Positions 7,179 through 14,129 of a DNA stretch of 15,731 nt are shown one piece after another (the first letter of the stretch is position 1; each line of letters opens with the position of its first letter). Position numbers and translations under genes: made by a program. This DNA is from Phascolarctobacterium sp. (GTDB taxonomy: Bacteria; Bacillota; Negativicutes; Acidaminococcales; Acidaminococcaceae), in NCBI GenBank assembly GCA_020024105.1, contig JAHHUH010000032.1, forward strand, positions 1 to 15,731. The letters are read 5' to 3'. The notes under the pieces were generated by a model. That model was given only the letters and a program-made list of their open reading frames with translations. It made no database searches and had not been told where the DNA came from.

Positions 7179-7318
7179 GCTTTTATGCTGCTAACTTTTT
7201 ATTAAGAGCTTGCTTGACTAGGAAGCCTTAATTATTGGTGTGCTTAGAAAATCCCTTGGAGGGAATGCAGTAAGCTAAATTTGAGGACGGAAGGAAGCCA
7301 CTAAGAAGCAATTTAAGC
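7179..7318 (+). ncRNA. Possible rod-shaped structured RNA (6S-like?), unproven
   Basis: This region has no ORF but can fold end to end. GCTTTTATGCTGCT near 7179 can pair with GAAGCAATTTAAGC near 7305-7318 as an interrupted stem, and a central hairpin forms at 7242-7275 (GCTTA/TAAGC, then TCCC/GGGA around a TTGGA loop). A strong terminator follows at 7333-7367, so something here is probably transcribed. A GAAGCCTTAA stretch at 7222-7231 is also present in E. coli 6S RNA, but ten bases can match by chance. The length, about 140-190 nt, suits 6S RNA. No convincing promoter is visible; TATAAG at 7142-7147 lies too close to the previous terminator to trust. It may be only a degenerate intergenic region. 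Confidence 0.3.
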
Positions 7319-7332
7319 CTAAAAAAATAATT

Positions 7333-7367
7333 AATCCCCTATTTCCAGGAGGAAGTAGGGGATTTTT
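7333..7367 (+). terminator. Intrinsic terminator in the intergenic region
   Basis: AATCCCCTATTTCC (7333-7346) pairs with GGAAGTAGGGGATT (7351-7364) over 14 bp with one wobble, loop AGGA, then TTTTT. It sits 190 nt after the dehydrogenase terminator, which implies a separate short transcript upstream or a second back-up terminator. Confidence 0.8.
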
Positions 7368-7617
7368 GTAGAATTTGATACTTGATATATGAAATAATTA
7401 TTGCTGGATTTTTACAAAAATCTAGGAACGAATAAAATAAAAAAAGCAAGTAAAATTTTCCTGTAAATAAAATGATGGTTCATTTTATGGACATGAACGG
7501 GTGTTTCTCTAGCAGAAAAGGCTTTATTGGGTTATACTGATAATAATTGGAAAAAAGATTAGTGAAAATTAAAGTTGATGCCTAAAACTACACAGCAGAG
7601 CAGTTTCATTGGAAAAC
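7368..7617. other. AT-rich intergenic stretch without a recognised gene
   Basis: No ORF with a credible start was found. Small palindromes occur, GATTTTT-AC-AAAAATC (near 7418-7433) and AAAATGA-TGGT-TCATTTT (near 7470-7487). TAAAACTACA at 7583-7592 is the reverse complement of TGTAGTTTTA in the tracrRNA anti-repeat region. No clear promoter for cas9 was recognised. Confidence 0.5.
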
Positions 7618-7729
7618 AAAAAAAACTCGCCTAAGCGAGTTTTAAGTCCACACACTGCGGAGTCCGAAGACGATTTGAATAAATCATGTTTTTTGAACTT
7701 ATGATGTAGTTTTAACGGTAATCAAAACT
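7618..7729 (-). ncRNA. tracrRNA of the type II-A system
   Basis: Read on the minus strand, bases 7728 to 7692 are an anti-repeat to the CRISPR repeat. Repeat positions 9-36 pair almost continuously with it, with one bulged repeat base (C21) and one extra U on the tracr side; repeat positions 2-6 pair with the UCAAAA segment. Between these stems the repeat GA faces tracr AAGU, the same bulge as in S. pyogenes crRNA:tracrRNA. Downstream are a nexus-like hairpin (GATTT/AAATC, 7672-7685), GTC-TTCG-GAC (7662-7671), TCCGCA/TGTGGA with a GTG loop (7647-7661), and a terminator AAAACTCGC-TTAG-GCGAGTTTT (7622-7643) with a U run to 7618. It guides RNase III processing of pre-crRNA and is bound by Cas9. 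It is divergent from cas9; length about 112 nt. Confidence 0.93.
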
Positions 7730-7734
7730 ATAAT
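7729..7734 (+). promoter_or_regulatory. Possible -10 element for cas9
   Basis: A perfect TATAAT on the + strand, with no good -35 at 16-18 nt. It would give a cas9 leader of about 25 nt and would overlap the tracrRNA promoter on the other strand. AT-rich context makes this weak. Confidence 0.3.
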
Positions 7735-7735
7735 T

Positions 7736-7764
7736 ATATTATATCGGAAGAGAGGTTTTGTCAA
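7736..7764 (-). promoter_or_regulatory. tracrRNA promoter, overlapping the cas9 start region
   Basis: On the minus strand a perfect TTGACA (7759-7764) lies 17 nt from TAATAT (7736-7741); TATAAT-like alternatives overlap at 7738-7743 (15-nt spacer) and 7733-7738 (20-nt spacer). Initiation near 7729 would start the RNA at the first base of the anti-repeat. The -35 lies between the cas9 SD and its ATG. Confidence 0.7.
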
Positions 7765-7765
7765 G

Positions 7766-10700
7766 ATGAAAAAACAATTTGGTGAATACTATTTAGGCCT
7801 GGATATTGGTACCGATTCTGTTGGCTGGGCCGCAACCGACCTTGATTATAATATACTTAAATTAAATAAAAGGGCCTTGTGGGGAATTAGACTTTTTGAC
7901 GCCGCAGATACGGCCGCTGCTATGCGGGGCTTTCGGTCTGCCCGTAGAAGGGTTGCCCGTCAAAAATGGCGTTTAGGTTTATTGCAGGATTTATTTAGTA
8001 CTGCCGTAGCTAAGGAGGACCCTACCTTTTTCTTGCGTCTGAAGGAAAGTAATCTGCACATAGAGGATAAAAAGCAATTACAGGTCAAGTACAGCATTTT
8101 TGGTGATCATCTGATGACGGATGAAGAGTATTATGCTAAATATCCCACTATTTATCATTTACGTAAGGCTCTGCTGGAAGACGAGGCCGCAAGCTTTGAC
8201 ATCCGCTTACTATATCTGGCGCTTGCCCATATTATCAAGCATCGTGGTCACTTCCTTTTTGCCGATTTGAATGCTAATGATATTAAGAATTTCCGCTTTA
8301 TTTATCAGGATTTAGAGGAATACCTGCATAATAATTTGGAGAATTTTGAGGAGTGGAGCTGTCCGGATGTGGAGGAGCTGGCTGCCATTTTAAAAAATAA
8401 AATTTTAGGCATAGCGGAGAAGAAAAAACGCTTGGAGAAGCTATTAGTAGCTAAGACCAAGCAGGAGAAGGCTTTAGCCGGTTTTTTGAGTGGTAGTGCT
8501 GCGAAGTTAAGTGATTTGTTTGCTGATGAGGACCTGAAGACCTGTGAAAAAGACAGCTTTGGCTTTAAGAAGGACAATTATGAGGAGGTAGAACCCATTA
8601 TCGAAAAGGATTTGGGTTCCCGGATGGAGTTGATTGCCAAATTAAAGGCAGTATATGATTGGAGCTTATTAAGCGAAATTTTAAATGGGCAGCAGTATCT
8701 TTCCCAGGCTAAAGTCGCTATTTATGAAGAGCATAAAGCAGATTTAGCCTTGCTCAAGGCCCATGCCAAGGAAAAAGGCTATTACAAGGAGTTGTTCAGC
8801 TATGTAAGTAAAACGGTCAATTACAGCTCCTATGTGGGTAGCTGCCTTTTACCCAGTGGGGAAAAAGCTGTCATTGATAAAAAATGTACGCAGGAAGATT
8901 TTTGTACAAATTTGAAGAAGCTTTTGGGTAAAGAGGTGGATTTTAAAAAGCTGACCATCCCCGATGAGCAATCCACTCCGTGGGAAAAATTACTATATAA
9001 AATTAATTTGGGTACTGCCTTTCCTAAGCTAAGGACTAAGGATAATGGGGTTATTCCCATGCAGGTGCACTTGGCAGAGCTGGAGAGTATTCTGAAAAAT
9101 GCTGGTAAATATTTCCCCTTCCTGGAGGAAAAGGATGCACAGGGCTTAAGCATTCAGGATAAAATCATTGATATAATGAAGTTCCGTATTCCTTACTATG
9201 TAGGCCCCTTAGCCGGTACGGAGCTTTCCAGACAGAAGCGGAGATGCTGGATTGTACGTAAGCCTGAAAAAATTTATCCGTGGAATTTTGACCAGGTGGT
9301 GGATAAGGAGGCCTGTGCCGAAAAATTTATTCGTAATATGACTAATAAATGCACTTATTTGCCCAGCGAAGATGTTTTACCGAAAAATTCCCTTTTATAT
9401 ACAGAATTTATGGCTAGAAATGAATTGAATAATTTAGCACTGGACGGTGTACGATTACCTAATAATGTTATAAATGGTATTTTTAAGGCGTTGGTTTTAC
9501 ATGGTAAAAGCAAATTAACGAAGAAGGATATATTAAATCATTTACAGACCTTAAATTTAGTTAACTTGGTTGAAAATGAGGCAATCGGTAAAAGTAAGAA
9601 TAAGAAAAGCAAAGAATATAAGGAAGAACTTTCTGGGGTAGATGATACTCTGCAGGCTAATATGCAGTCTTATAAGGATTTTTGTCGTATTTTTGGTGAA
9701 GAATATGTAAGGAATCACTTTGATGAAATTGAAAATATTATTCGTTGGATTACCCTTTTCTGCGAAGAAAAGACCATGTTGCTACACAAAATTCATAAAG
9801 AATATCCCGAAATAACTCAAAAACAGTTGAATGAAATTAAACGTTTAAAATATACTGATTGGGGTCGTCTGTCCAAAACCTTCCTGGACAGCAGTAAAAT
9901 TGCCTATATTGATGACACCACGGGTGAATATATTTCTATTATTGCTGCTCTGCGTAGGGAAAACCTGAATCTTATGCAGCTGTTAAGTCCGGCATGTCGT
10001 TATGGCTTTGCAGAAAAGCTGCAAGCTTTTAATCAGGACCAGATAAATGCTGTTAGCACCGTTGACTATGCTTTTGTGGAGGAAATGGCTGTTTCTCCTG
10101 CGGTTAAACGCAGCCTGTGGCAGAGTATGCTACTTGTAAAAGAAATTAAGAAAATTACGGGGCACGATCCTAAACGTATCTTTATAGAGGTGGCTCGTGG
10201 AGAAGGAGAAAAGAAGCGTACCACCAGCAGGAAGGAGGCCCTCCTAGCTCTATATAAGGCATGTAAGAAGGAAGAAAAGGCTTTCTTAACTAGTTATTTG
10301 GCTGATAATACTGCTTCCTTGGACGATTTTATCGCGGCTCTGGAAAAGCGAAGTGAAGCCGATTTACGAAGCAATAAATTATTTCTTTACTATAGCCAGC
10401 TGGGCAGATGTATGTATACGGGTCAGAAGATTGAGCTGGACGATTTATACAATGACAACAGGTATGATAAGGACCACATCTATCCCCGCGCCAAGACCAA
10501 GGACGATAGTATTCTGAATAACCTGGTACTGGTTAAAAAGGAGCTTAACAGCCACAAAACGGATATTTATCCCTTGGCTCCTGAAATTCAGCAGAAAATG
10601 TTACCTTTTTGGAGAATGTTGAAGGAGAAGGAGTTAATTACACCGGAAAAATATGCGCGCTTAACTAGAACAACTCCTTTAACAGAGGATGAGCTGGCCA

Positions 10701-12112
10701 GCTTCATTAATAGGCAGCTGGTAGAAACGCAGCAGTCCACCAAGGCAGTAGCAGAATTATTACAAATTGAATGTCCTGCCAGCACTATTGTATATTCTAA
10801 GGCCGGTAATGTTTCCGAATTTAGACATGAATATGATTTTGTCAAGAGCAGATCCGTCAATGACTTCCATCATGCTAAGGACGCGTACCTAAATATTGTG
10901 GTAGGTAATGTCTTCCATACCCGCTTTACTGCTAATCCATATAATTTTATTAAGAAATTACATGTGGGTGATAAATATACCTTAAATACCAAGGAGATAT
11001 ACAAGAGAGATATAGAACGGGGTGGCGTAGTTGCCTGGCGTGCCGGTAAAGAGGGCAGCATGGCAACAGTGGAAGCTACCATGCAGAAAAATAATATTCT
11101 CTTTACTAGAATGCCCAAGGTTAATAAGGGCCAGCTTTTTGATTTGACTATTATGAAAAAAGAAAATGGTCAAATTCCCATTAAACAGGGCATGGATATA
11201 AAAGAGTACGGTGGATATAATAAACCGGCTACTGCATATTTTATGTTAGTTGAATCTAAGGGGAAAAAGGATAAATTAATTAGAACTATAGAGACTGTAC
11301 CCATATATTTAGCTAAAAAAATGGAAGAAGACCAGGACATATTAAATACATTCTTAACTCAAGAATGTGGTTTAATTGAGCCTAGAGTTATTTTACCGAA
11401 AATATATAAATATGCTTTGGTCAAAATTGATGGCTGTAATATGCATATTACAGGTAAAACTACAACTTATATCACAGCAATACTTGCTTCTCAACTAGTG
11501 CTTGGACCGGATTGGGAGAAATATGTTAAGAAAATAGACAAGGTTGTGGAAAGGGTAGCTGTAATGAACAATAAACTAGAAGTGGAGAAAACTTCAGAGC
11601 AAAACATAGCTGCGTATGATAAATTAATCTACAAATACCAGCATAAAATAAAAAATGAAACTGTTAATAGGCAGCTAAAGACATTACTGGACGGTAGGGA
11701 AGGATTTGTAAAGCTATCCTCAGATAAACAAAAAATTGTATGGCAGGAGCTTTTATTAGCGTTATTTGATGGTATTACCAAAGAAAAGAATATAATGCTG
11801 TATGATTTGCTGTTAGCTAAGCATAAAAATAATATTTATGTGAACAGGCCTTCTGGGCAGATAAAAACATTAGAAAAAGGCAGAGAAATTTTTATTGATT
11901 TAACTGTAGAAAACCAGTGTTTAGCATTAAGTAATATTTTACATCTATTTAGTTGTAAACCGATAACAGCGGATTTAGTAACATTGAAAGGTTCTAAAAA
12001 TGCAGGTAAGGTCCTTTTTAGCAAAAATATTTCTGATAAAAAACAAGCCTACTTGTATAACCAATCAGTTACAGGCGTTTTTGAACAGCAAATTGACCTG
12101 CTGAAGCTATGA
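7766..12112 (+). CDS. cas9: CRISPR-associated endonuclease Cas9 (type II-A)
   Basis: The 1448-residue effector cuts DNA matched by crRNA:tracrRNA. RuvC-I is YYLGLDIGTDSVGWA (Asp13); the Arg-rich bridge helix spans about 53-76; the REC lobe follows, closing with YTDWGRLSKTFLDSS. RuvC-II is IFIEVARGEG (Glu808); HNH is YDKDHIYP with Asp903/His904, Asn918 and Asn928; RuvC-III is HHAKDAYLN with His1036 and Asp1039. All catalytic residues are present, so it should be an active nuclease. The wedge/PAM-interacting part starts near 1145 (EYGGYNKPATAYFML) and ends NQSVTGVFEQQIDL, about 300 aa against roughly 270 in SpCas9. The arginine pair that reads NGG in SpCas9 is not at the aligned position, so the PAM probably differs. 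GAGAGG lies 10 nt before the ATG. The stop overlaps cas1 (ATGA). Two segments (about 9400-9850 and 11200-12080) are clearly more AT-rich. Confidence 0.97.
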   Translation: MKKQFGEYYLGLDIGTDSVGWAATDLDYNILKLNKRALWGIRLFDAADTAAAMRGFRSARRRVARQKWRLGLLQDLFSTAVAKEDPTFFLRLKESNLHIEDKKQLQVKYSIFGDHLMTDEEYYAKYPTIYHLRKALLEDEAASFDIRLLYLALAHIIKHRGHFLFADLNANDIKNFRFIYQDLEEYLHNNLENFEEWSCPDVEELAAILKNKILGIAEKKKRLEKLLVAKTKQEKALAGFLSGSAAKLSDLFADEDLKTCEKDSFGFKKDNYEEVEPIIEKDLGSRMELIAKLKAVYDWSLLSEILNGQQYLSQAKVAIYEEHKADLALLKAHAKEKGYYKELFSYVSKTVNYSSYVGSCLLPSGEKAVIDKKCTQEDFCTNLKKLLGKEVDFKKLTIPDEQSTPWEKLLYKINLGTAFPKLRTKDNGVIPMQVHLAELESILKNAGKYFPFLEEKDAQGLSIQDKIIDIMKFRIPYYVGPLAGTELSRQKRRCWIVRKPEKIYPWNFDQVVDKEACAEKFIRNMTNKCTYLPSEDVLPKNSLLYTEFMARNELNNLALDGVRLPNNVINGIFKALVLHGKSKLTKKDILNHLQTLNLVNLVENEAIGKSKNKKSKEYKEELSGVDDTLQANMQSYKDFCRIFGEEYVRNHFDEIENIIRWITLFCEEKTMLLHKIHKEYPEITQKQLNEIKRLKYTDWGRLSKTFLDSSKIAYIDDTTGEYISIIAALRRENLNLMQLLSPACRYGFAEKLQAFNQDQINAVSTVDYAFVEEMAVSPAVKRSLWQSMLLVKEIKKITGHDPKRIFIEVARGEGEKKRTTSRKEALLALYKACKKEEKAFLTSYLADNTASLDDFIAALEKRSEADLRSNKLFLYYSQLGRCMYTGQKIELDDLYNDNRYDKDHIYPRAKTKDDSILNNLVLVKKELNSHKTDIYPLAPEIQQKMLPFWRMLKEKELITPEKYARLTRTTPLTEDELASFINRQLVETQQSTKAVAELLQIECPASTIVYSKAGNVSEFRHEYDFVKSRSVNDFHHAKDAYLNIVVGNVFHTRFTANPYNFIKKLHVGDKYTLNTKEIYKRDIERGGVVAWRAGKEGSMATVEATMQKNNILFTRMPKVNKGQLFDLTIMKKENGQIPIKQGMDIKEYGGYNKPATAYFMLVESKGKKDKLIRTIETVPIYLAKKMEEDQDILNTFLTQECGLIEPRVILPKIYKYALVKIDGCNMHITGKTTTYITAILASQLVLGPDWEKYVKKIDKVVERVAVMNNKLEVEKTSEQNIAAYDKLIYKYQHKIKNETVNRQLKTLLDGREGFVKLSSDKQKIVWQELLLALFDGITKEKNIMLYDLLLAKHKNNIYVNRPSGQIKTLEKGREIFIDLTVENQCLALSNILHLFSCKPITADLVTLKGSKNAGKVLFSKNISDKKQAYLYNQSVTGVFEQQIDLLKL

Positions 12113-13005
12113 GCTGGCGGGTGGTAGTAATTACTAAAAGAGCTAAGCTGGATTTACAGCTGAACCATTTAGTAATTCGTGGTGAAACGGTAAAGAAAAT
12201 CCATCTAGGAGAAATCTTTACGCTGATTGTAGAAAGCACGGAGGTTTCTCTGACCGCCGCCCTGTTGGCGGAACTGATTAATTTAAAAATCAAGGTGGTT
12301 TTTTGCGATGCCAAACGTAATCCCTGCTCAGAATTAGTGGGTTACTATGGTTCCTGTGATACCAGTAGTAAATTACGTCAGCAGATACAGTGGAGCAAGG
12401 AAAACAAGGACGCAGTCTGGACGGAAATAATACGTGCCAAAATTGCCAATCAGGCAGAAATTTTACAGGCATTGGACTATCCAGAATATGTCTTGCTAGA
12501 AAAATATCTGCATAGCTTAACTCCTGGTGATGTCACCAATAGGGAAGCAATGGCGGCGAAAACTTATTTTACGGCTCTTTTTGGTGAAGGCTTTACTAGA
12601 GCGGCCGATATCTATGTTAATGCAGCCTTGAACTATGGTTATGCAATTTTATTAAGTGCCTGCAATCGTGAAATAGTCGCCCAGGGGTATATTACCCAGT
12701 TGGGGATTCATCACGATAATGTTTTTAATGTCTTTAATTTAGGCTCTGACCTTATGGAGCCTTTCCGGCCCTTTTTGGACTGGACGGTGTGGAAGCTACA
12801 TACAGAAAATAAATTGGAGGATTTTAGCCAAAAAGAAAAGCTGACTCTGATTGACGTCCTTAATCAGACAGTTATCTTTAATGGACAAAAGCAGGTGCTT
12901 AATTTTGCGTTAAAAAAGTATTGTAAATCTGTGTTTGATGCCTTAAATGAAGAGGATATTAGTTTAATTAAATTTTGTCGCAGAGAAAAGAGCGATAAGA
13001 AGTGA
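12109..13005 (+). CDS. cas1: CRISPR integrase Cas1 (type II)
   Basis: A 298-residue Cas1 of the length normal for type II-A. It is the metal-dependent integrase that, with Cas2, inserts new spacers at the leader-repeat junction. The N-terminal beta domain (SWRVVVITKRAKLDL onward) precedes the helical catalytic domain. Active-site candidates are Glu146 in VTNREAMAAKTYF, His201/His202 in QLGIHHDNVFNVFNLG, and Glu217 in SDLMEPFRPFLDW, the typical Glu-His-Glu metal site. The start ATG lies in the cas9 stop (ATGA, 4-nt overlap) and the stop overlaps the cas2 GTG start, indicating translational coupling. Nothing appears damaged, so adaptation machinery should work. Confidence 0.96.
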   Translation: MSWRVVVITKRAKLDLQLNHLVIRGETVKKIHLGEIFTLIVESTEVSLTAALLAELINLKIKVVFCDAKRNPCSELVGYYGSCDTSSKLRQQIQWSKENKDAVWTEIIRAKIANQAEILQALDYPEYVLLEKYLHSLTPGDVTNREAMAAKTYFTALFGEGFTRAADIYVNAALNYGYAILLSACNREIVAQGYITQLGIHHDNVFNVFNLGSDLMEPFRPFLDWTVWKLHTENKLEDFSQKEKLTLIDVLNQTVIFNGQKQVLNFALKKYCKSVFDALNEEDISLIKFCRREKSDKK

Positions 13006-13322
13006 GTTATAGGTTTATGCGGATAATAGTATTTTTTGATTTACCAGTGACTACTTTAGAGGGGAGAAGAAATTATACTGCTTTCCGAAAATTTTTAGTC
13101 CGTTCAGGCTTTGTCATGATGCAGGAATCCGTTTACTGTAAGCTGGCTTTAAATGCTGTGGCGGCTACTACTATTATGGAGCATGTGCGCAGGAATAGTC
13201 CTCAGGACGGCTTAATCCAAATGCTGATGGTAACAGAAAAGCAGTATGCCAATATAGAATACATTATTGGCGAAAATAATCATGAAACTATAGATAGTAG
13301 TGATCGGCTGGTGGTTTTATGA
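13002..13322 (+). CDS. cas2: CRISPR-associated protein Cas2
   Basis: A 106-residue Cas2 with the ferredoxin-like opening RFMRIIVFFDLPV, in which Asp13 is the conserved acidic residue of the family. The next segment, NYTAFRKFLVRSGFVMMQES VYCK in two parts, is typical of type II Cas2. Cas2 dimers bridge two Cas1 dimers in the spacer-integration complex. The GTG start at 13002 overlaps the cas1 TGA by four bases (GTGA), and the stop overlaps the csn2 ATG, so it is translated by coupling; the in-frame ATG at 13017 is a less likely start. It carries the usual C-terminal extension ending DRLVVL. Confidence 0.95.
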   Translation: MSYRFMRIIVFFDLPVTTLEGRRNYTAFRKFLVRSGFVMMQESVYCKLALNAVAATTIMEHVRRNSPQDGLIQMLMVTEKQYANIEYIIGENNHETIDSSDRLVVL

Positions 13323-13999
13323 AAATGGTTCATACAGAATTAAATACTGTACTAAGCCTTGAGGAAGGCAGACCCAATGTTCTGGTAGTGGAAAATCCCC
13401 TTTTTCTGCGCAGGCTACTTACGGATTTGCTGCTGGTGCTGGCCGGAAATGAGGGCAATTACATTCTTTCCGAGGGCGAAAAGCTGTTGAGTATGGCTAA
13501 AAATGTGGATTTGGTTCTTAACCCCTTTGCTTTAGAGATTAATAAACGTAGGGTTCTTACCAAGCTGTATGAGGATTTAAGTAAAATAGCTATGGATGCG
13601 GAGCATTATATGGCTACCCAGGAAATTAGGGGAGCGATTACCAAATATTTATATGAACTGCTTTATGCTAGCGATTTGCCCCTAACATTTAATGAAGATT
13701 TTCATATTAAGGATATTATTCAGGCAGTGAACATTAAATTTGATGAAACTGGTACTACCATGTTGGAAAGGTTAACGGCCTATTTTAATGTTATGCATAA
13801 TTTTTTGGGAATTAAAATATTTTGTTTCGCACATCTGGCTACCTATTTAACCCGGGAAGAACTGGCAATGCTTTTTCACGAAGCTGCTTATAGGAAAATT
13901 CATTTATGTTTATTGGAAAGTAGATATTCTACGAAGATAGGTGAAGAAAAGCTTTTACTTGTAGATAGCGATTTATGTGAGGTATATAGTGATTATTGA
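13319..13999 (+). CDS. csn2: Csn2, type II-A adaptation protein
   Basis: A 226-residue protein in the fourth place of the operon, with length and features of classical Csn2 (about 220 aa). The family forms a tetrameric ring that binds free double-stranded DNA ends, and works with Cas1, Cas2 and Cas9 in spacer acquisition. The N-terminal part (NVLVVENPLFLRRLLTDLLL) and the C-terminal half (LGIKIFCFAHLATYLTREEL; HLCLLESRY) fit the Csn2 globular and helical domains. ATG 13319 overlaps the cas2 stop (ATGA). Its presence defines the system as type II-A. No terminator follows; the array promoter begins 14 nt after the stop. Confidence 0.92.
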   Translation: MKMVHTELNTVLSLEEGRPNVLVVENPLFLRRLLTDLLLVLAGNEGNYILSEGEKLLSMAKNVDLVLNPFALEINKRRVLTKLYEDLSKIAMDAEHYMATQEIRGAITKYLYELLYASDLPLTFNEDFHIKDIIQAVNIKFDETGTTMLERLTAYFNVMHNFLGIKIFCFAHLATYLTREELAMLFHEAAYRKIHLCLLESRYSTKIGEEKLLLVDSDLCEVYSDY

Positions 14000-14093
14000 G
14001 AAATTAGTATGCTATAATGAAAGAGCAAAGAATGGGCAACTGGATTGTTAAAGCTAGTCGAACAGTTATGGGCAAATTTTTGGTTGGGCTAGT
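14000..14093 (+). promoter_or_regulatory. CRISPR leader with pre-crRNA promoter
   Basis: A 94-nt leader lies between the csn2 stop and the first repeat. TATAAT at 14013-14018 is preceded by TGC (extended -10); no good -35 is seen. Transcription would start near 14025, about 70 nt before the array, on the + strand. ATGGGCAA occurs twice (14032-14039 and 14068-14075), exactly 36 nt apart. The last leader bases are GGTTGGGCTA plus GT. Confidence 0.75.
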
Positions 14094-14129
14094 GTCTAAA
14101 AATGATGTAGTTTCTAACGGTAATCAAAC
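14094..14129 (+). repeat. Degenerate leader-proximal CRISPR repeat
   Basis: This copy begins GTCTAAAAATGATG instead of GTTTGAGAATGATG: T3C, G5A and G7A, all transitions within five bases; the other 29 nt before the first spacer match consensus. The changes fall in the lower-stem and bulge part, which is upstream of spacer 1 and so is not kept in the mature crRNA of that spacer. Confidence 0.9.

Noticed and set aside
7729..7765. A long tracrRNA acting as a natural single-guide repressor, as in S. pyogenes
   Set aside because: The predicted start coincides with the anti-repeat, leaving no room for a 5' guide segment, and no self-targeting match to the cas9 promoter was found by eye.
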